A stretch of 64,000 nucleotides of DNA. It comes from DASXHY01 sp035552155 (lineage in GTDB: Bacteria > Verrucomicrobiota > Verrucomicrobiia > Limisphaerales > DASXHY01). Location of the stretch: the NCBI GenBank assembly GCA_035552155.1, contig DASZLX010000057.1, positions 1 to 64,000 of the forward strand, written 5' to 3'. Both the position numbers and the translations under genes were made by a program. Position 1 is the first letter of the stretch, and each line of letters begins with the position of its first letter. Below the pieces are notes generated by a model. That model searched no databases. It saw nothing but the letters and a program-made list of their open reading frames with translations, and had not been told where the DNA came from. Positions 17,430-25,404 of this stretch are shown one piece after another.

Positions 17430-18440
17430 TTGAAGATTTTAATTTTAAAGCCCAGTTCGCTCGGCGATGTCGTGCAGGCGCTGCCCGTGCTGCGGTTGCT
17501 CAAGCTTCATTGGCCAGAGAGCGATATTTTCTGGTGGATCGATTCGGCCCTCGCCCCATTGCTGGAGAATGATCCGGACTTGGCGGGCATTGTTCGCTTC
17601 GAACGGCGGCGGTGGACGTTGCCGGCCAACTGGCCGGAAGTGTGGCACAGCGTTCGGTGGATGCGGCGGCAATCGTTCGATCTGGTGATTGATTTGCAAT
17701 GCCTCTTGCGCAGTGGAATCTTCGCCTGGCTGGCCAATGGGAAATTCCTCGTCGGGCTCGATGAGCCGCGCGAAGGCGCGCGCGGATTTTACGACGTGGC
17801 AGTTCGGCGCGACTCTTTTCAGACGCACGCCGTGGATTGGTATCTCGCCACGCTCAAAGCCTTGAACGTGCCGATCCATCGGAATTTTGAATGGTTGCCG
17901 GAGCGTGTGGCGATTTCGAGCGAAGTCAAACGCAAGTGGAACACAGAATCCGCGCGCTGGATTCTCATCCAGCCCGGCGCACGCTGGTTGAACAAGCGCT
18001 GGCCGGTGGAAAATTATGCGGCGCTGGTCCGACGGCTTGCCATCGCGTACCCGGATGCGCGTTTCGCCATAATGGGCAGCGCCGAGGACCAGGAAACGGG
18101 CGCGGCCATCGCGCGCGCGGAGCCGGGGCGGTGCCTCGACTTGACCGGAAAAATTTCGCTGCCAGAAATGGTCGAGTGGGTGCGTTTGAGTGATTTAATG
18201 ATTTCCAACGACACCGGCCCGATGCACGTGGCGGCGGCGCTTGGTAAAAAAGTGCTGGCCATTTTCGGGCCGACCGCCCCGCGCCGGACCGGACCCTACC
18301 GGCAATTGCAGAACGTCGTTCGGATCAATCTGCCCTGCTCGCCTTGTCTCAAGCCGCATTGCACGTACTCGAAGCCGCTGGAATGTTTGCGCGCGATTTC
18401 CCCGGAAATGGTTTTTTCGAAAATCCTATCCCAGGCCTGA
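17430..18440 (+). CDS. Glycosyltransferase family 9 (heptosyltransferase-like)
   Basis: A 336-residue GT-B enzyme resembling ADP-heptose:LPS heptosyltransferases. The N-terminal strand and loop ILKPSSLGDVVQALP (residues 4-18), the central IQPGARWLNKRWP and the C-terminal donor-binding block SNDTGPMHVAAALGKKVLAIFGPT are typical. It probably adds heptose to the lipopolysaccharide inner core at the cytoplasmic face of the membrane. The start is taken as TTG at 17430, because the protein sequence begins exactly at the usual GT9 N-terminus (MKILILKPSSLGD); it directly abuts a repeat element and has no clear ribosome site. Confidence 0.88.
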   Translation: MKILILKPSSLGDVVQALPVLRLLKLHWPESDIFWWIDSALAPLLENDPDLAGIVRFERRRWTLPANWPEVWHSVRWMRRQSFDLVIDLQCLLRSGIFAWLANGKFLVGLDEPREGARGFYDVAVRRDSFQTHAVDWYLATLKALNVPIHRNFEWLPERVAISSEVKRKWNTESARWILIQPGARWLNKRWPVENYAALVRRLAIAYPDARFAIMGSAEDQETGAAIARAEPGRCLDLTGKISLPEMVEWVRLSDLMISNDTGPMHVAAALGKKVLAIFGPTAPRRTGPYRQLQNVVRINLPCSPCLKPHCTYSKPLECLRAISPEMVFSKILSQA

Positions 18441-18458
18441 GAGCATCCGCACAGCGGG

Positions 18459-18515
18459 GCATCGTTCTCGTTGTTCGTTGCGTCCGCAAATTGAAAATTA
18501 GGACGAGAACGATGC
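18459..18515. repeat. 13-bp inverted repeat after the GT9 gene
   Basis: A 13-bp perfect inverted repeat (18459-18471 with 18503-18515) around a 31-base loop, with a 7-bp period in the left arm. A TTTT follows at 18521. It may serve as a terminator but looks like another interspersed heptad-type element. Confidence 0.6.
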
Positions 18516-18633
18516 TCGATTTTCCGTCTTCGTTTCCGCCAAAAAATAGACCTGTTGAATAATCCTCCAAAGCCATGCGTCAGATTCATGTTTTGCGGCT
18601 TGCCACTTCGGCGTGACGGCCTAAAGTAACGTC

Positions 18634-19509
18634 GTGAAAAATGCTCGTTTACTTTTTTGTGCCCTGTTGTTTGCCTCCATAACTCGCCTGTCCGCGCAGG
18701 TGACCGTGGAGGTGCTGACGGCGCAGGATGAGTTTCTGCCGGGCGAGGCCATTCCGGTCATCGCCCGCATCACCAATCGTTCGGGGCAGACCTTGAAGCT
18801 TGGCCGCGACGAAGGCTGGTTGAAGTTTTCCATCGAAGCGCGCGATGGTTATGTGGCGTATAAAAATGGAGACGCGCCGGTCGCGGGCGAGTTCACCCTG
18901 GAATCCTCCGAACGCGCGAATGTGCGGGTCAATCTGGCTCCTTATTTTCAGTTGCCCAAGCCGGGACACTATACCATCACGGCCAGCGTCGTGATTCCGG
19001 AATGGAACCGCGACATCAGCAGCGACCCGAAAGGATTCGATATTATCCAGGGAGCGCGATTGTGGGAGCAGGATTTTGGCGTGCCGAAATTGCCGGGGGA
19101 TACCAACCCGGCGCCCGTGATGCGCCATTACGCATTACAAGAGGCCAATTACCTGCGCAGCCATCTGACTCTTTACGTCCAGGTGAATGACGACACCGGA
19201 AAACTCAACAAGGTGCTGCCGATCGGCCCGATGGTATCTTTTGGCCAGCCGGACCCGAGAGTGGACAAACTTAGCAATTTGCATGTGCTCTATCAAAATG
19301 GCCCGCGCACCTTCAGTTACACCGTGGTAAATCCGGACGGTGATTTGATCCTCCGGCAAACCTACGATTACACCACCCGGCCGCGATTGATGCCGGATGC
19401 CGACGGCAATTTAATGATCGTTGGCGGCACACGGCGAATCAGTCGCGACGATATTCCTTCACCCAAATTCTCCGCAGGCAATGATATTCCCGCGCCGACG
19501 AACCACTAA
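18634..19509 (+). CDS. Exported protein of unknown function
   Basis: A 291-residue protein with a signal peptide (MKNARLLFCALLFASITRLSA). The mature part starts with a beta-rich domain (TVEVLTAQDEFLPGEAIPVI...ITNRSGQTLKLG), similar in layout to Ig-like or invasin-like modules. Aromatic and polar residues dominate the second half. I do not recognise a named family. The start is GTG at 18634. The gene overlaps the next one by 29 bases, so the two are probably co-expressed, both envelope proteins. Confidence 0.6.
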   Translation: MKNARLLFCALLFASITRLSAQVTVEVLTAQDEFLPGEAIPVIARITNRSGQTLKLGRDEGWLKFSIEARDGYVAYKNGDAPVAGEFTLESSERANVRVNLAPYFQLPKPGHYTITASVVIPEWNRDISSDPKGFDIIQGARLWEQDFGVPKLPGDTNPAPVMRHYALQEANYLRSHLTLYVQVNDDTGKLNKVLPIGPMVSFGQPDPRVDKLSNLHVLYQNGPRTFSYTVVNPDGDLILRQTYDYTTRPRLMPDADGNLMIVGGTRRISRDDIPSPKFSAGNDIPAPTNH

Positions 19510-20509
19510 CTCATACCTTTTTCTCATCCGGCTGGCGCTTGTCGTCGCGGGCGCGAGCCTCCTCGGCCATGCACGGGCCGAGAATGTTATTTTATATCTT
19601 AAGAGCGGAGACAAAATCACGGGCTTCGTGGTATCGGAATACACCAATCGCCTCGTGCTCTCGAACAATTGGGTGAAGGATCTCTCCGTGCCACTGAAGG
19701 AAATCGAGAAGCGGGAAATCACTGCTGTGCCCGGGACCAACCGCCTGGCCGGCACAAACCTGGTGGCGAAGCTGAAGGCCCAAGCGAAGCTGACGCAGCC
19801 TCCGGCGCCGAAACTTTTCAAATACTGGAAAGGAGAAGCGGAAGTCGGCTTGGATGTCATCTATAACACCGCCAACCAGCAGACGTATCACGGGCGCTTC
19901 ACTTTGTCTTACGAGCGGCCCTACGCCTCTGATTCTAAGAGGTTTTTTCGCAACACCACGGATTTCAGCGTCGAGTACGGAAAAATCGAGCAGAAGGTCA
20001 ACGGCGTGCGCCAAACCGTCGCGTCATCGGACAAAATGGGCGCCAGCGATAAAACCTCCTTCGATATCACCCGCCGTTGGTACTCCTATAACCTGGTTGG
20101 CGTGGGCGATGACCTTATCCAAAATATCCGGCTGCGGGTGGAGGAAGGGCCCGGCATGGGCTACCATCTGCTGACGCTTACCAATTGGGTGGTGAACCTG
20201 GAAGGCGGCGTCGATTATCAGGTTCAAAACAACACCGATGACACCCATACGCGCGATTTCTTTTATCGCATCGCGGAAGACGTGAATTGGAAAATCAATC
20301 CGCGGACGACGCTGGTGGAGAAGGCCGAATTTTTTCCGCGCGTGGATTTTTCAGAATATCGCCTGCGGGCGGAACTAACGCTGTCTTACAATCTGTGGCG
20401 TTACGTTTACGTGAACACGACCGTGCGCGATAGTTACGATACGCGGCCCGTCGTGGGCGCCGAGCCGAACGAACTGGAAATCCACTCAGCTTTGGGCGTG
20501 AAGTTTTAG
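19481..20509 (+). CDS. DUF481-like outer-membrane beta-barrel protein
   Basis: A 342-residue exported protein. After a basic N-terminus a hydrophobic signal (LFLIRLALVVAGASLLGHARA) is followed by VILYLKSGDKITGFVVSEYTN, a short beta-module often found before DUF481. The rest is alternating-hydrophobicity strands (WKGEAEVGLDVIYNTANQQ ... FTLSYERPYAS) ending in VKF with a terminal Phe, as in outer-membrane barrels. ATG 19481 is preferred to 19421 because it directly precedes the signal. It overlaps the previous gene by 29 bases. Confidence 0.72.
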   Translation: MIFPRRRTTNSYLFLIRLALVVAGASLLGHARAENVILYLKSGDKITGFVVSEYTNRLVLSNNWVKDLSVPLKEIEKREITAVPGTNRLAGTNLVAKLKAQAKLTQPPAPKLFKYWKGEAEVGLDVIYNTANQQTYHGRFTLSYERPYASDSKRFFRNTTDFSVEYGKIEQKVNGVRQTVASSDKMGASDKTSFDITRRWYSYNLVGVGDDLIQNIRLRVEEGPGMGYHLLTLTNWVVNLEGGVDYQVQNNTDDTHTRDFFYRIAEDVNWKINPRTTLVEKAEFFPRVDFSEYRLRAELTLSYNLWRYVYVNTTVRDSYDTRPVVGAEPNELEIHSALGVKF

Positions 20510-20736
20510 TTTTTTCTTCAGGGATGTGGCGCGCTTCGCGTCCGTGGGCATTGCAAATTGCTGAATGTAGCCGTCCGCAATTTTCATTTGAAATGTTTAA
20601 TGAATAATGTGCAATCAATCCTTTGGTTCATGGCTCTGCCCTATAAAATCGCCACGGCGTTCAGGAGATAATGACAAGTCGCAGTTGATGGCGAGCAACT
20701 TGACATCGGGCAGAAAGCTGGAATTGAATAGGAACA
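20510..20736. other. Intergenic stretch, no feature recognised
   Basis: About 225 bases between the barrel gene and the SMI1-like gene. It is somewhat AT-rich at its 3' end (20570-20620). No convincing terminator, tRNA or leader is visible. Confidence 0.3.
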
Positions 20737-21048
20737 ATGAAACTCCCGGATGATTTTGTTGCTTACCTACAAAGTGAATTACCAAAATGCGGGGAGTTGT
20801 CGGATTTTCCGCTTTGGTTTGAAATCTGGCCGGAAGAAGAAATAGAGCAGGCGAACAAGGATATTCAAATTGAGCAGTACGCACCCGGATTTTACGGCTT
20901 TGCTGGCGATGGCGCAGGTGAAATGTACGCGTTTGGTCCCGATGGCGGTGTCTATGCATTGCCGCTAATTGGCATGGAGCCAAAAGTTGCAAAGCCATTA
21001 GCTGCATCGTGGACTGAATTTCAAAGTAAGATTGTGAAATATGGTTAA
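20737..21048 (+). CDS. SMI1/KNR4-like small protein
   Basis: A 103-residue cytosolic protein. It starts with LPDDFVAYLQ, and the central part LWFEIWPEEEIEQANKDIQIEQYAPGF leads to GAGEMYAFG, the pattern of the SMI1/KNR4 (SUKH) superfamily. SUKH proteins often act as immunity proteins to polymorphic toxins, but stand-alone housekeeping members exist and no toxin gene is adjacent. Its base composition (about 45% GC) is lower than its neighbours, which suggests recent transfer. It overlaps the Nudix gene by 8 bases. Confidence 0.7.
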   Translation: MKLPDDFVAYLQSELPKCGELSDFPLWFEIWPEEEIEQANKDIQIEQYAPGFYGFAGDGAGEMYAFGPDGGVYALPLIGMEPKVAKPLAASWTEFQSKIVKYG

Positions 21049-21547
21049 GACTTCCGTAATGCCTTACCGCATCGCCACACTGCTCTATTGCTTCAACGAG
21101 CGTGATGAGGTGTTGCTGCTCGAACGCGCGCAGGAACCGAATCGCGGCTTCTGGAGCCCATGCGGGGGGAAATTGCACATGGACCTGGGCGAATCACCTT
21201 ACGCCTGCGCCTGCCGTGAGGCGGAGGAGGAACTAGGTGTGAAATTGTCACACTCGGACCTGCACCTGGCCGGGCTGGTCAGCGAGCATGGTTACCTGGG
21301 GCAAAGCCATTGGTTGATGTTTTTATTCGAAGTGAAAAAGAAATTGAAAACGTTGCCGGAGCCGCATCGCGAAGGGCGTTTTCAATTCTTCCCGCGCGAA
21401 GCCCTGGCCGATCTGAAAATTCCGCAGACCGATCGCGAAAAAATCTGGCCGTGGTACTGGCAATTTCGCGGCGGATTTTTCGCGGCGCATTGTCACTGTC
21501 ATCCGGATGGGCGCAATGAGTGGACATTGGAGGAGTCCAAAGTCTAA
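21041..21547 (+). CDS. Nudix hydrolase
   Basis: A 168-residue pyrophosphohydrolase. The Nudix box is intact: G-G-K-L-x5-E-x7-R-E-A-E-E-E-L-G (residues about 44-67), with the Glu residues that bind Mg. The substrate could be a damaged nucleotide or nucleotide sugar and cannot be assigned. Two starts are possible: 21041, overlapping the SMI1-like gene, and ATG 21059, which begins the conserved MPYRIATLLY. The stop codon lies inside a 7-bp repeat element (21535-21615). Confidence 0.88.
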   Translation: MVKTSVMPYRIATLLYCFNERDEVLLLERAQEPNRGFWSPCGGKLHMDLGESPYACACREAEEELGVKLSHSDLHLAGLVSEHGYLGQSHWLMFLFEVKKKLKTLPEPHREGRFQFFPREALADLKIPQTDREKIWPWYWQFRGGFFAAHCHCHPDGRNEWTLEESKV

Positions 21548-21615
21548 GGTCTAACGTCCAAAGTCGAAAAGGCTCGACCCGCGCCCCTGGACTTTGGACT
21601 TTGGACCTTGGACTG
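21535..21615. repeat. Heptad-repeat inverted element (GTCCAAA / TGGACTT family)
   Basis: The left arm is GTCCAAA GTCTAAG GTCTAAC GTCCAAA GTCGAAA (21535-21569); the right arm is TGGACTT TGGACTT TGGACCT TGGACTG (21588-21615). Inverted arms with exact 7-bp spacing. It includes the Nudix stop codon (21545-21547) and ends 3 bases before the tadA start. Confidence 0.85.
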
Positions 21616-21618
21616 ATT

Positions 21619-22149
21619 ATGGACGAACCGATCATCGATTTACAAAGCGATCATTACTTCATGGGCGAGGCTTTGCGCCAGGCGGCAAAGGCTTTTGAAG
21701 CGGAGGAGGTGCCGGTGGGCGCGGTCGTGGTGCGCAATGGGCGCATTATTGCGCGCGCGTCCAACCAGGTGGAATTGCTCAAGGACGCCACTGCGCACGC
21801 GGAGATGCTTGCGATCACGCAGGCAGAGGAAGCCGTGGGCGATTGGCGGCTGACGGATTGCACGCTGTATGTGACCAAGGAGCCCTGCCCGATGTGCGCC
21901 GGCGCGATCGTTCACGTGCGATTCGCCCGCGTGGTTTTCGGCGCCAGCGATCCGAAGGCCGGCGCGGCCGGGAGCGCGTTGAATTTATTGCAGTTTCCGA
22001 CTTTGAATCATCGTTGCGCCATCACCAGCGGGGTTCGCGAGGCGGAGTGCCGGTCGCTGTTGCAGAGTTTTTTCGCGAACCAACGCGCCGCGCAAAAATT
22101 GGAAGACCCGGGCAAGTTGCCGAACCTCGGGCCTAACGGGGGTAATTAA
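21619..22149 (+). CDS. tadA: tRNA-specific adenosine deaminase TadA
   Basis: A 176-residue zinc deaminase that converts adenosine to inosine at the wobble position of tRNA-Arg(ACG). The zinc and catalytic residues are visible: His60 and Glu62 (HAEM), Cys90 and Cys93 (PCPMCAG). The length, and the C-terminal helix ending FFANQRAAQK typical of TadA (EVEECRxLLxxFF), separate it from free-base deaminases. ATG 21619 is chosen over 21520, whose extension is encoded by the repeat element. A second deaminase of different type lies at 61172-61609. Confidence 0.9.
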   Translation: MDEPIIDLQSDHYFMGEALRQAAKAFEAEEVPVGAVVVRNGRIIARASNQVELLKDATAHAEMLAITQAEEAVGDWRLTDCTLYVTKEPCPMCAGAIVHVRFARVVFGASDPKAGAAGSALNLLQFPTLNHRCAITSGVREAECRSLLQSFFANQRAAQKLEDPGKLPNLGPNGGN

Positions 22150-22252
22150 AGCGAGCGGGCAAGGTTACGACCGTGAGAAAGCAGGAGAACGCTCTCGCGG
22201 ATGGACAAATTTCGTGATCGACCCGCGAAATCGGCACGCGTTGTCCTGCGGC

Positions 22253-23104
22253 CTATTCCTCGGGGAAGCTGAAAACAAACCTCTGTCCGAGAAGTTTGCC
22301 TTTGAAAAAGATGCTGTCAAACGGATCGGCAAGCTGCATCGTGGCCGAGAGACCCGTCGCGCCGGGCACGGTATTCGCCACGTTGTCCGCGCCGTGGGCG
22401 CTGATGTTCGCGACACCATTTTTCAACTTGCCGGATAAATCCAATCCCAAAGGCCGGCTGGAGGTGGTGATGATTCCCGTGCCAGTCAGTTTGCTCAAGC
22501 CCGCCAGTTGCAGCGAGAGGTTCCATGCCGCATTGGCGCCCTGAGGCATGGGAGTCGAAAAATCCTGCGCCCGGCCGTTGACGCTGAGGAAGCCGGGGAA
22601 ACTGGCGGAGAATTTGGCGCTGCCGGTCAAGAGCCCGGTTGTGGCGTCCGTCTCTGCGTTCACCGTCACCGACGCGTTCAAGGAATTCACCGTCTGGCCG
22701 GCCAGAGTGCCGTTGCCGGTCATGCGAACGGTGAAATGAACCTGGGCCGTTCCACCGGAACCGGTCACCTTGCCGGTGACGCGGGGAACCACGGCAAAAA
22801 AGCTATTGTCGCCCAGATCCAATTCCCCGAAGTTCGCCTCGGTGATACTGGACAGCCTTCCGCTCGCATCCTGGACCAAAGCAAAAGACACGCGCACTTC
22901 CGTTGCGGCGCCCCGATTGTTCACAACCATCATGTCGAGCAGATAGTTGCCGCCCAAGTCCCAGAGTTGCGTATCCGGGGCATCGCTGCCTCCCAAATTG
23001 AAACTGATGTTTGAGGGCAGGACCACCACTTGCGCGCGGCAAAACTGCAAGGACAGCAGAAGAATTGGAACCAACAGCCAGCGAGGGTTGAATCGGATTG
23101 TCAT
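22253..23104 (-). CDS. Exported protein of unknown function
   Basis: A 283-residue protein with a signal peptide (WLLVPILLLSLQFCRAQ, about 9-25). The mature protein is rich in Gly, Ser, Thr and Val and has the alternating pattern of beta-sheet domains (VTGSGGTAQVHFTVRMTGNGTL), with two similar halves. No family is recognised. The stop follows FSFPEE; nothing suggests a membrane anchor, so it is probably periplasmic or secreted. Confidence 0.55.
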   Translation of the reverse strand: MTIRFNPRWLLVPILLLSLQFCRAQVVVLPSNISFNLGGSDAPDTQLWDLGGNYLLDMMVVNNRGAATEVRVSFALVQDASGRLSSITEANFGELDLGDNSFFAVVPRVTGKVTGSGGTAQVHFTVRMTGNGTLAGQTVNSLNASVTVNAETDATTGLLTGSAKFSASFPGFLSVNGRAQDFSTPMPQGANAAWNLSLQLAGLSKLTGTGIITTSSRPLGLDLSGKLKNGVANISAHGADNVANTVPGATGLSATMQLADPFDSIFFKGKLLGQRFVFSFPEE

Positions 23105-23158
23105 ATACTAAATCAGGGCGTTATCGGGAGTGAAGAATGTCGGCGTGCAATGAATCCG

Positions 23159-24043
23159 TCAACGCAAAAGACGGGTAAACGCGGCAAATTGCTGGACGCT
23201 GACACTTTCCGCCCGGGTTTGCGGCGATAAACTTGCGGCAGCAAACGCGTGGGTCAGCACGGGCTCCGGCCAGTCCGCTTTTAAAAGCTTAAACATCATT
23301 TTGCGGCGTTGCGAAAACGCCCGTTTGACCACTCTATGAAAATCGGCCCGCAACGTTTCCGGCAACAGCGGCTGCGCGCGCCGCTCCAGCACGACGCACG
23401 CGGAATCAACGTCGGGTTGCGGAAAAAAGCAGCCGGCGGGAATCTTGAACCACTCGCGCGGCTCGAAATCCAGTTGCACCAGCAGCGTAAGCAGGCCGTA
23501 ATCATCGTCGTCTGCCTGGGCCATGAGCCGGCGGGCGACTTCCAATTGCAGTGTGGCGACCATGCGCCGCGGCGAATGCGCGCCCGCGGCCAACTCCACC
23601 AGGATGGGTGAGGCAACGGAATAGGGCAGGTTCGCGACCAGTTTCCATTCGCTCCAATCCCGCCGCTCGCGTTTGAGAAATTCGAGGGCATCGTCGTGCA
23701 ACAGGCGTAGAACGGGCGTCCCGCCTGCCGCGCCGAAGTGGGACGTAGGCGGCACACTCTCCATTTCTGCTGGAGACGCCTCTGCGCAAAACCGCTTCCG
23801 CAATACGTCCACGAGCCGCGCGTCCTTTTCAATCGCCAGCACTTCGCCAGAGTTTTTCATCAGCAACTCCGTCAACGGCCCCAATCCCGGCCCGATTTCG
23901 AGGACCTTGTCCGCTTGGGAAAGCTCGGCCGCTTCCACGATGCGCCGCAATTGGTTTCCATCGTGAAGAAAATTTTGGCCGAGGGATTTGGTGAGCTGGA
24001 TGTCTTCGCGCGCCAGCAGTTCCCGCATGTCAGACAGTTTCAT
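23159..24043 (-). CDS. ksgA: 16S rRNA dimethyladenosine transferase KsgA/RsmA
   Basis: A 294-residue SAM-dependent enzyme that dimethylates two adjacent adenosines in the 3' hairpin of 16S rRNA. Motifs: KSLGQNFLHD (19-28), SAM-binding LEIGPGLGPLTE (48-59), acidic IEKD (71-74), catalytic NLPYSVASP (138-146). The C-terminal all-helical domain ends FTRLLR. Between residues 88 and 111 there is an insertion of about 24 residues (SPAEMESVPPTSHFGAAGG) not usual in the family, encoded by a GC-rich repeat-like stretch at 23711-23782. It overlaps the aminotransferase gene upstream by 14 bases and is the last gene of the queE - aminotransferase - ksgA run. Confidence 0.92.
   Translation of the reverse strand: MKLSDMRELLAREDIQLTKSLGQNFLHDGNQLRRIVEAAELSQADKVLEIGPGLGPLTELLMKNSGEVLAIEKDARLVDVLRKRFCAEASPAEMESVPPTSHFGAAGGTPVLRLLHDDALEFLKRERRDWSEWKLVANLPYSVASPILVELAAGAHSPRRMVATLQLEVARRLMAQADDDDYGLLTLLVQLDFEPREWFKIPAGCFFPQPDVDSACVVLERRAQPLLPETLRADFHRVVKRAFSQRRKMMFKLLKADWPEPVLTHAFAAASLSPQTRAESVSVQQFAAFTRLLR
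23711..23782. repeat. Repeat-like insertion inside ksgA
   Basis: This stretch encodes the extra residues 88-111. On the minus strand it ends GCAGGCGGGACGCCCG, a core that resembles sequences at 7390-7411 and 47209-47233. The inner part has inverted TGCCGC/GCGGCA halves. An in-frame interspersed element is the most likely origin. Confidence 0.5.
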
Positions 24044-25397
24044 TCAGGATTTTCGCGAGCGCGGTGAGAGTTTCCGCCAGTTGGGCTTTGGTAATCGTCA
24101 GGGGCGGCGTGAAACTGATGACATTCCCGTGCTCGCCTTCGGGTAATAAGATAAAACCTTTGTGCAGCACGGCTTTGATGACCCGCATCGCCCTCGCGCC
24201 GTCCGGAGCCCCATTGGGCAAACGCAAGTCCAGTCCCGCCATCAACCCCAAACCGCGCGCCGTGACTGTGGACTGCGGACTGCTGGCCGCGCTGGCGGCG
24301 GGAGTCGGATGGAGGGCGGATAATTCTCCGACCAGAAATTCGCCGAGTTTGGCCGCGCGATCCGGCAATTTGTTTTCGGCGATTTCATTCATTTGCGCCA
24401 GCGCCATCGCGCAGCCGACGGGGTTGCCGAGGAAAGTGCTGGTGTGAATGGCCTCGCCGCGCGACGTGGGCCAGGCTGCGTCCATCACGTCCGCGCGGCC
24501 TACGCAGGCCGCGAGCGGAAAACCGCCGGTGAGTGCTTTGCCGAGGCAAATGACGTCTGGAACGACTTTGCTGTGCTCGCAGGCGAACCATTTTCCCGTG
24601 CGGCCAAAACCGGTAAAAATTTCATCAACCACGAGCAGGGCCTTGTGTTCGTCGCAAAGGCGGCGGAGCAAGGGGAGAAATTCCGGCGGCGGGACATTGA
24701 TGCCGCCGCGCGCCTGAATCGGCTCCACCAGCACCGCGCCGACCCAGCCGCGTTGAAAATGGCGGCGCATCAACGTCTCCACGACCGGCAAGTCCGAAGC
24801 TTTGGTGGGGAATTGCACGAAGTGGCCGAATTCCTTGAGTTGCAATCGAAACTGGCTGCGAAAAAAATCGCGGTGCGTGACGTTCAAGGTGCCGTAGCCG
24901 AGCCCATGATAGCCGCCGTGAAAGGCGATGACGCCGTATTTGCCCGCCGTGAGCATGGCGGTCTTGAGCGCGGCTTCCACGGCCTCGAAGCCGGAATTGC
25001 AAAAAATCGTTTTGCCGGTTTGAAGTTTCGAGTTTTGATTTTCGAGTTTTGGGTTTCGGGTTTCGATTCCGAGTTCGGAACTCCAGCGTTCAAACGTGAC
25101 CTTGCTCAATTCGCGGGCCAACTCCGCTTTGCGCGCGTGCGGATGCACGTCACCCATGGCGTGCGCGAGTTTTTCCATCTGCTCCTGCCCGGCCTTGACC
25201 ACGCGCGGGTTTGCGTGGCCCGCCGCCGCGACTCCAAAGGCCGCGGTCAAATCCAGATATTTTTTCCCATCCGCATCCCAGACCTGCACGCCTTTCGCCC
25301 GCTCCCAAACGATGGGCCACGAGCCATCCGGTTCTGTGAACAGCACATTGCGCGATTCATATTCGCGGAGCAGGTCGAGAGTTTCGCGCGTGTTCAT
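24030..25397 (-). CDS. Class III PLP aminotransferase (acetylornithine/GABA type)
   Basis: A 455-residue pyridoxal-phosphate enzyme of the fold-type I class III group. The PLP lysine is Lys287 in CLGKALTGGFP, the aspartate motif is VVDEIFTGFGRTG (257-269), and the phosphate loop is NSGFEAVEAA (134-143). It probably transfers an amino group from an omega-amino acid or ornithine derivative to 2-oxoglutarate; the substrate is not predictable. Residues about 108-126 (IETRNPKLENQNSKLQ) are an insertion encoded by eight 7-bp repeats (25019-25074), and SPQSTV near 375 comes from a second array (24264-24284). The neighbours queE and ksgA give no functional link. Confidence 0.88.
   Translation of the reverse strand: MNTRETLDLLREYESRNVLFTEPDGSWPIVWERAKGVQVWDADGKKYLDLTAAFGVAAAGHANPRVVKAGQEQMEKLAHAMGDVHPHARKAELARELSKVTFERWSSELGIETRNPKLENQNSKLQTGKTIFCNSGFEAVEAALKTAMLTAGKYGVIAFHGGYHGLGYGTLNVTHRDFFRSQFRLQLKEFGHFVQFPTKASDLPVVETLMRRHFQRGWVGAVLVEPIQARGGINVPPPEFLPLLRRLCDEHKALLVVDEIFTGFGRTGKWFACEHSKVVPDVICLGKALTGGFPLAACVGRADVMDAAWPTSRGEAIHTSTFLGNPVGCAMALAQMNEIAENKLPDRAAKLGEFLVGELSALHPTPAASAASSPQSTVTARGLGLMAGLDLRLPNGAPDGARAMRVIKAVLHKGFILLPEGEHGNVISFTPPLTITKAQLAETLTALAKILNETV
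24264..24284. repeat. Three 7-bp repeats inside the aminotransferase gene
   Basis: GACTGTG GACTGCG GACTGCT. On the coding strand this yields SPQSTV, the same hexapeptide produced by the array at 694-714 in the TPR gene. Confidence 0.7.
25019..25074. repeat. Eight degenerate 7-bp repeats inside the aminotransferase gene
   Basis: Consecutive heptamers TTTGAAG TTTCGAG and then TTTTGAT TTTCGAG TTTTGGG TTTCGGG TTTCGAT TCCGAGT. They are translated in frame on the minus strand as RNPKLENQNSKLQ. The closely similar array at 25911-25945 gives NSKLKIQNPKL in queE. Confidence 0.85.
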
Positions 25398-25404
25398 TCG
25401 TGGT

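Noticed and set aside
21520..21618. N-terminal extension of TadA
   Set aside because: The extension is encoded by the heptad element (21535-21615) and overlaps the end of the Nudix gene. TadA proteins normally begin near 21619.
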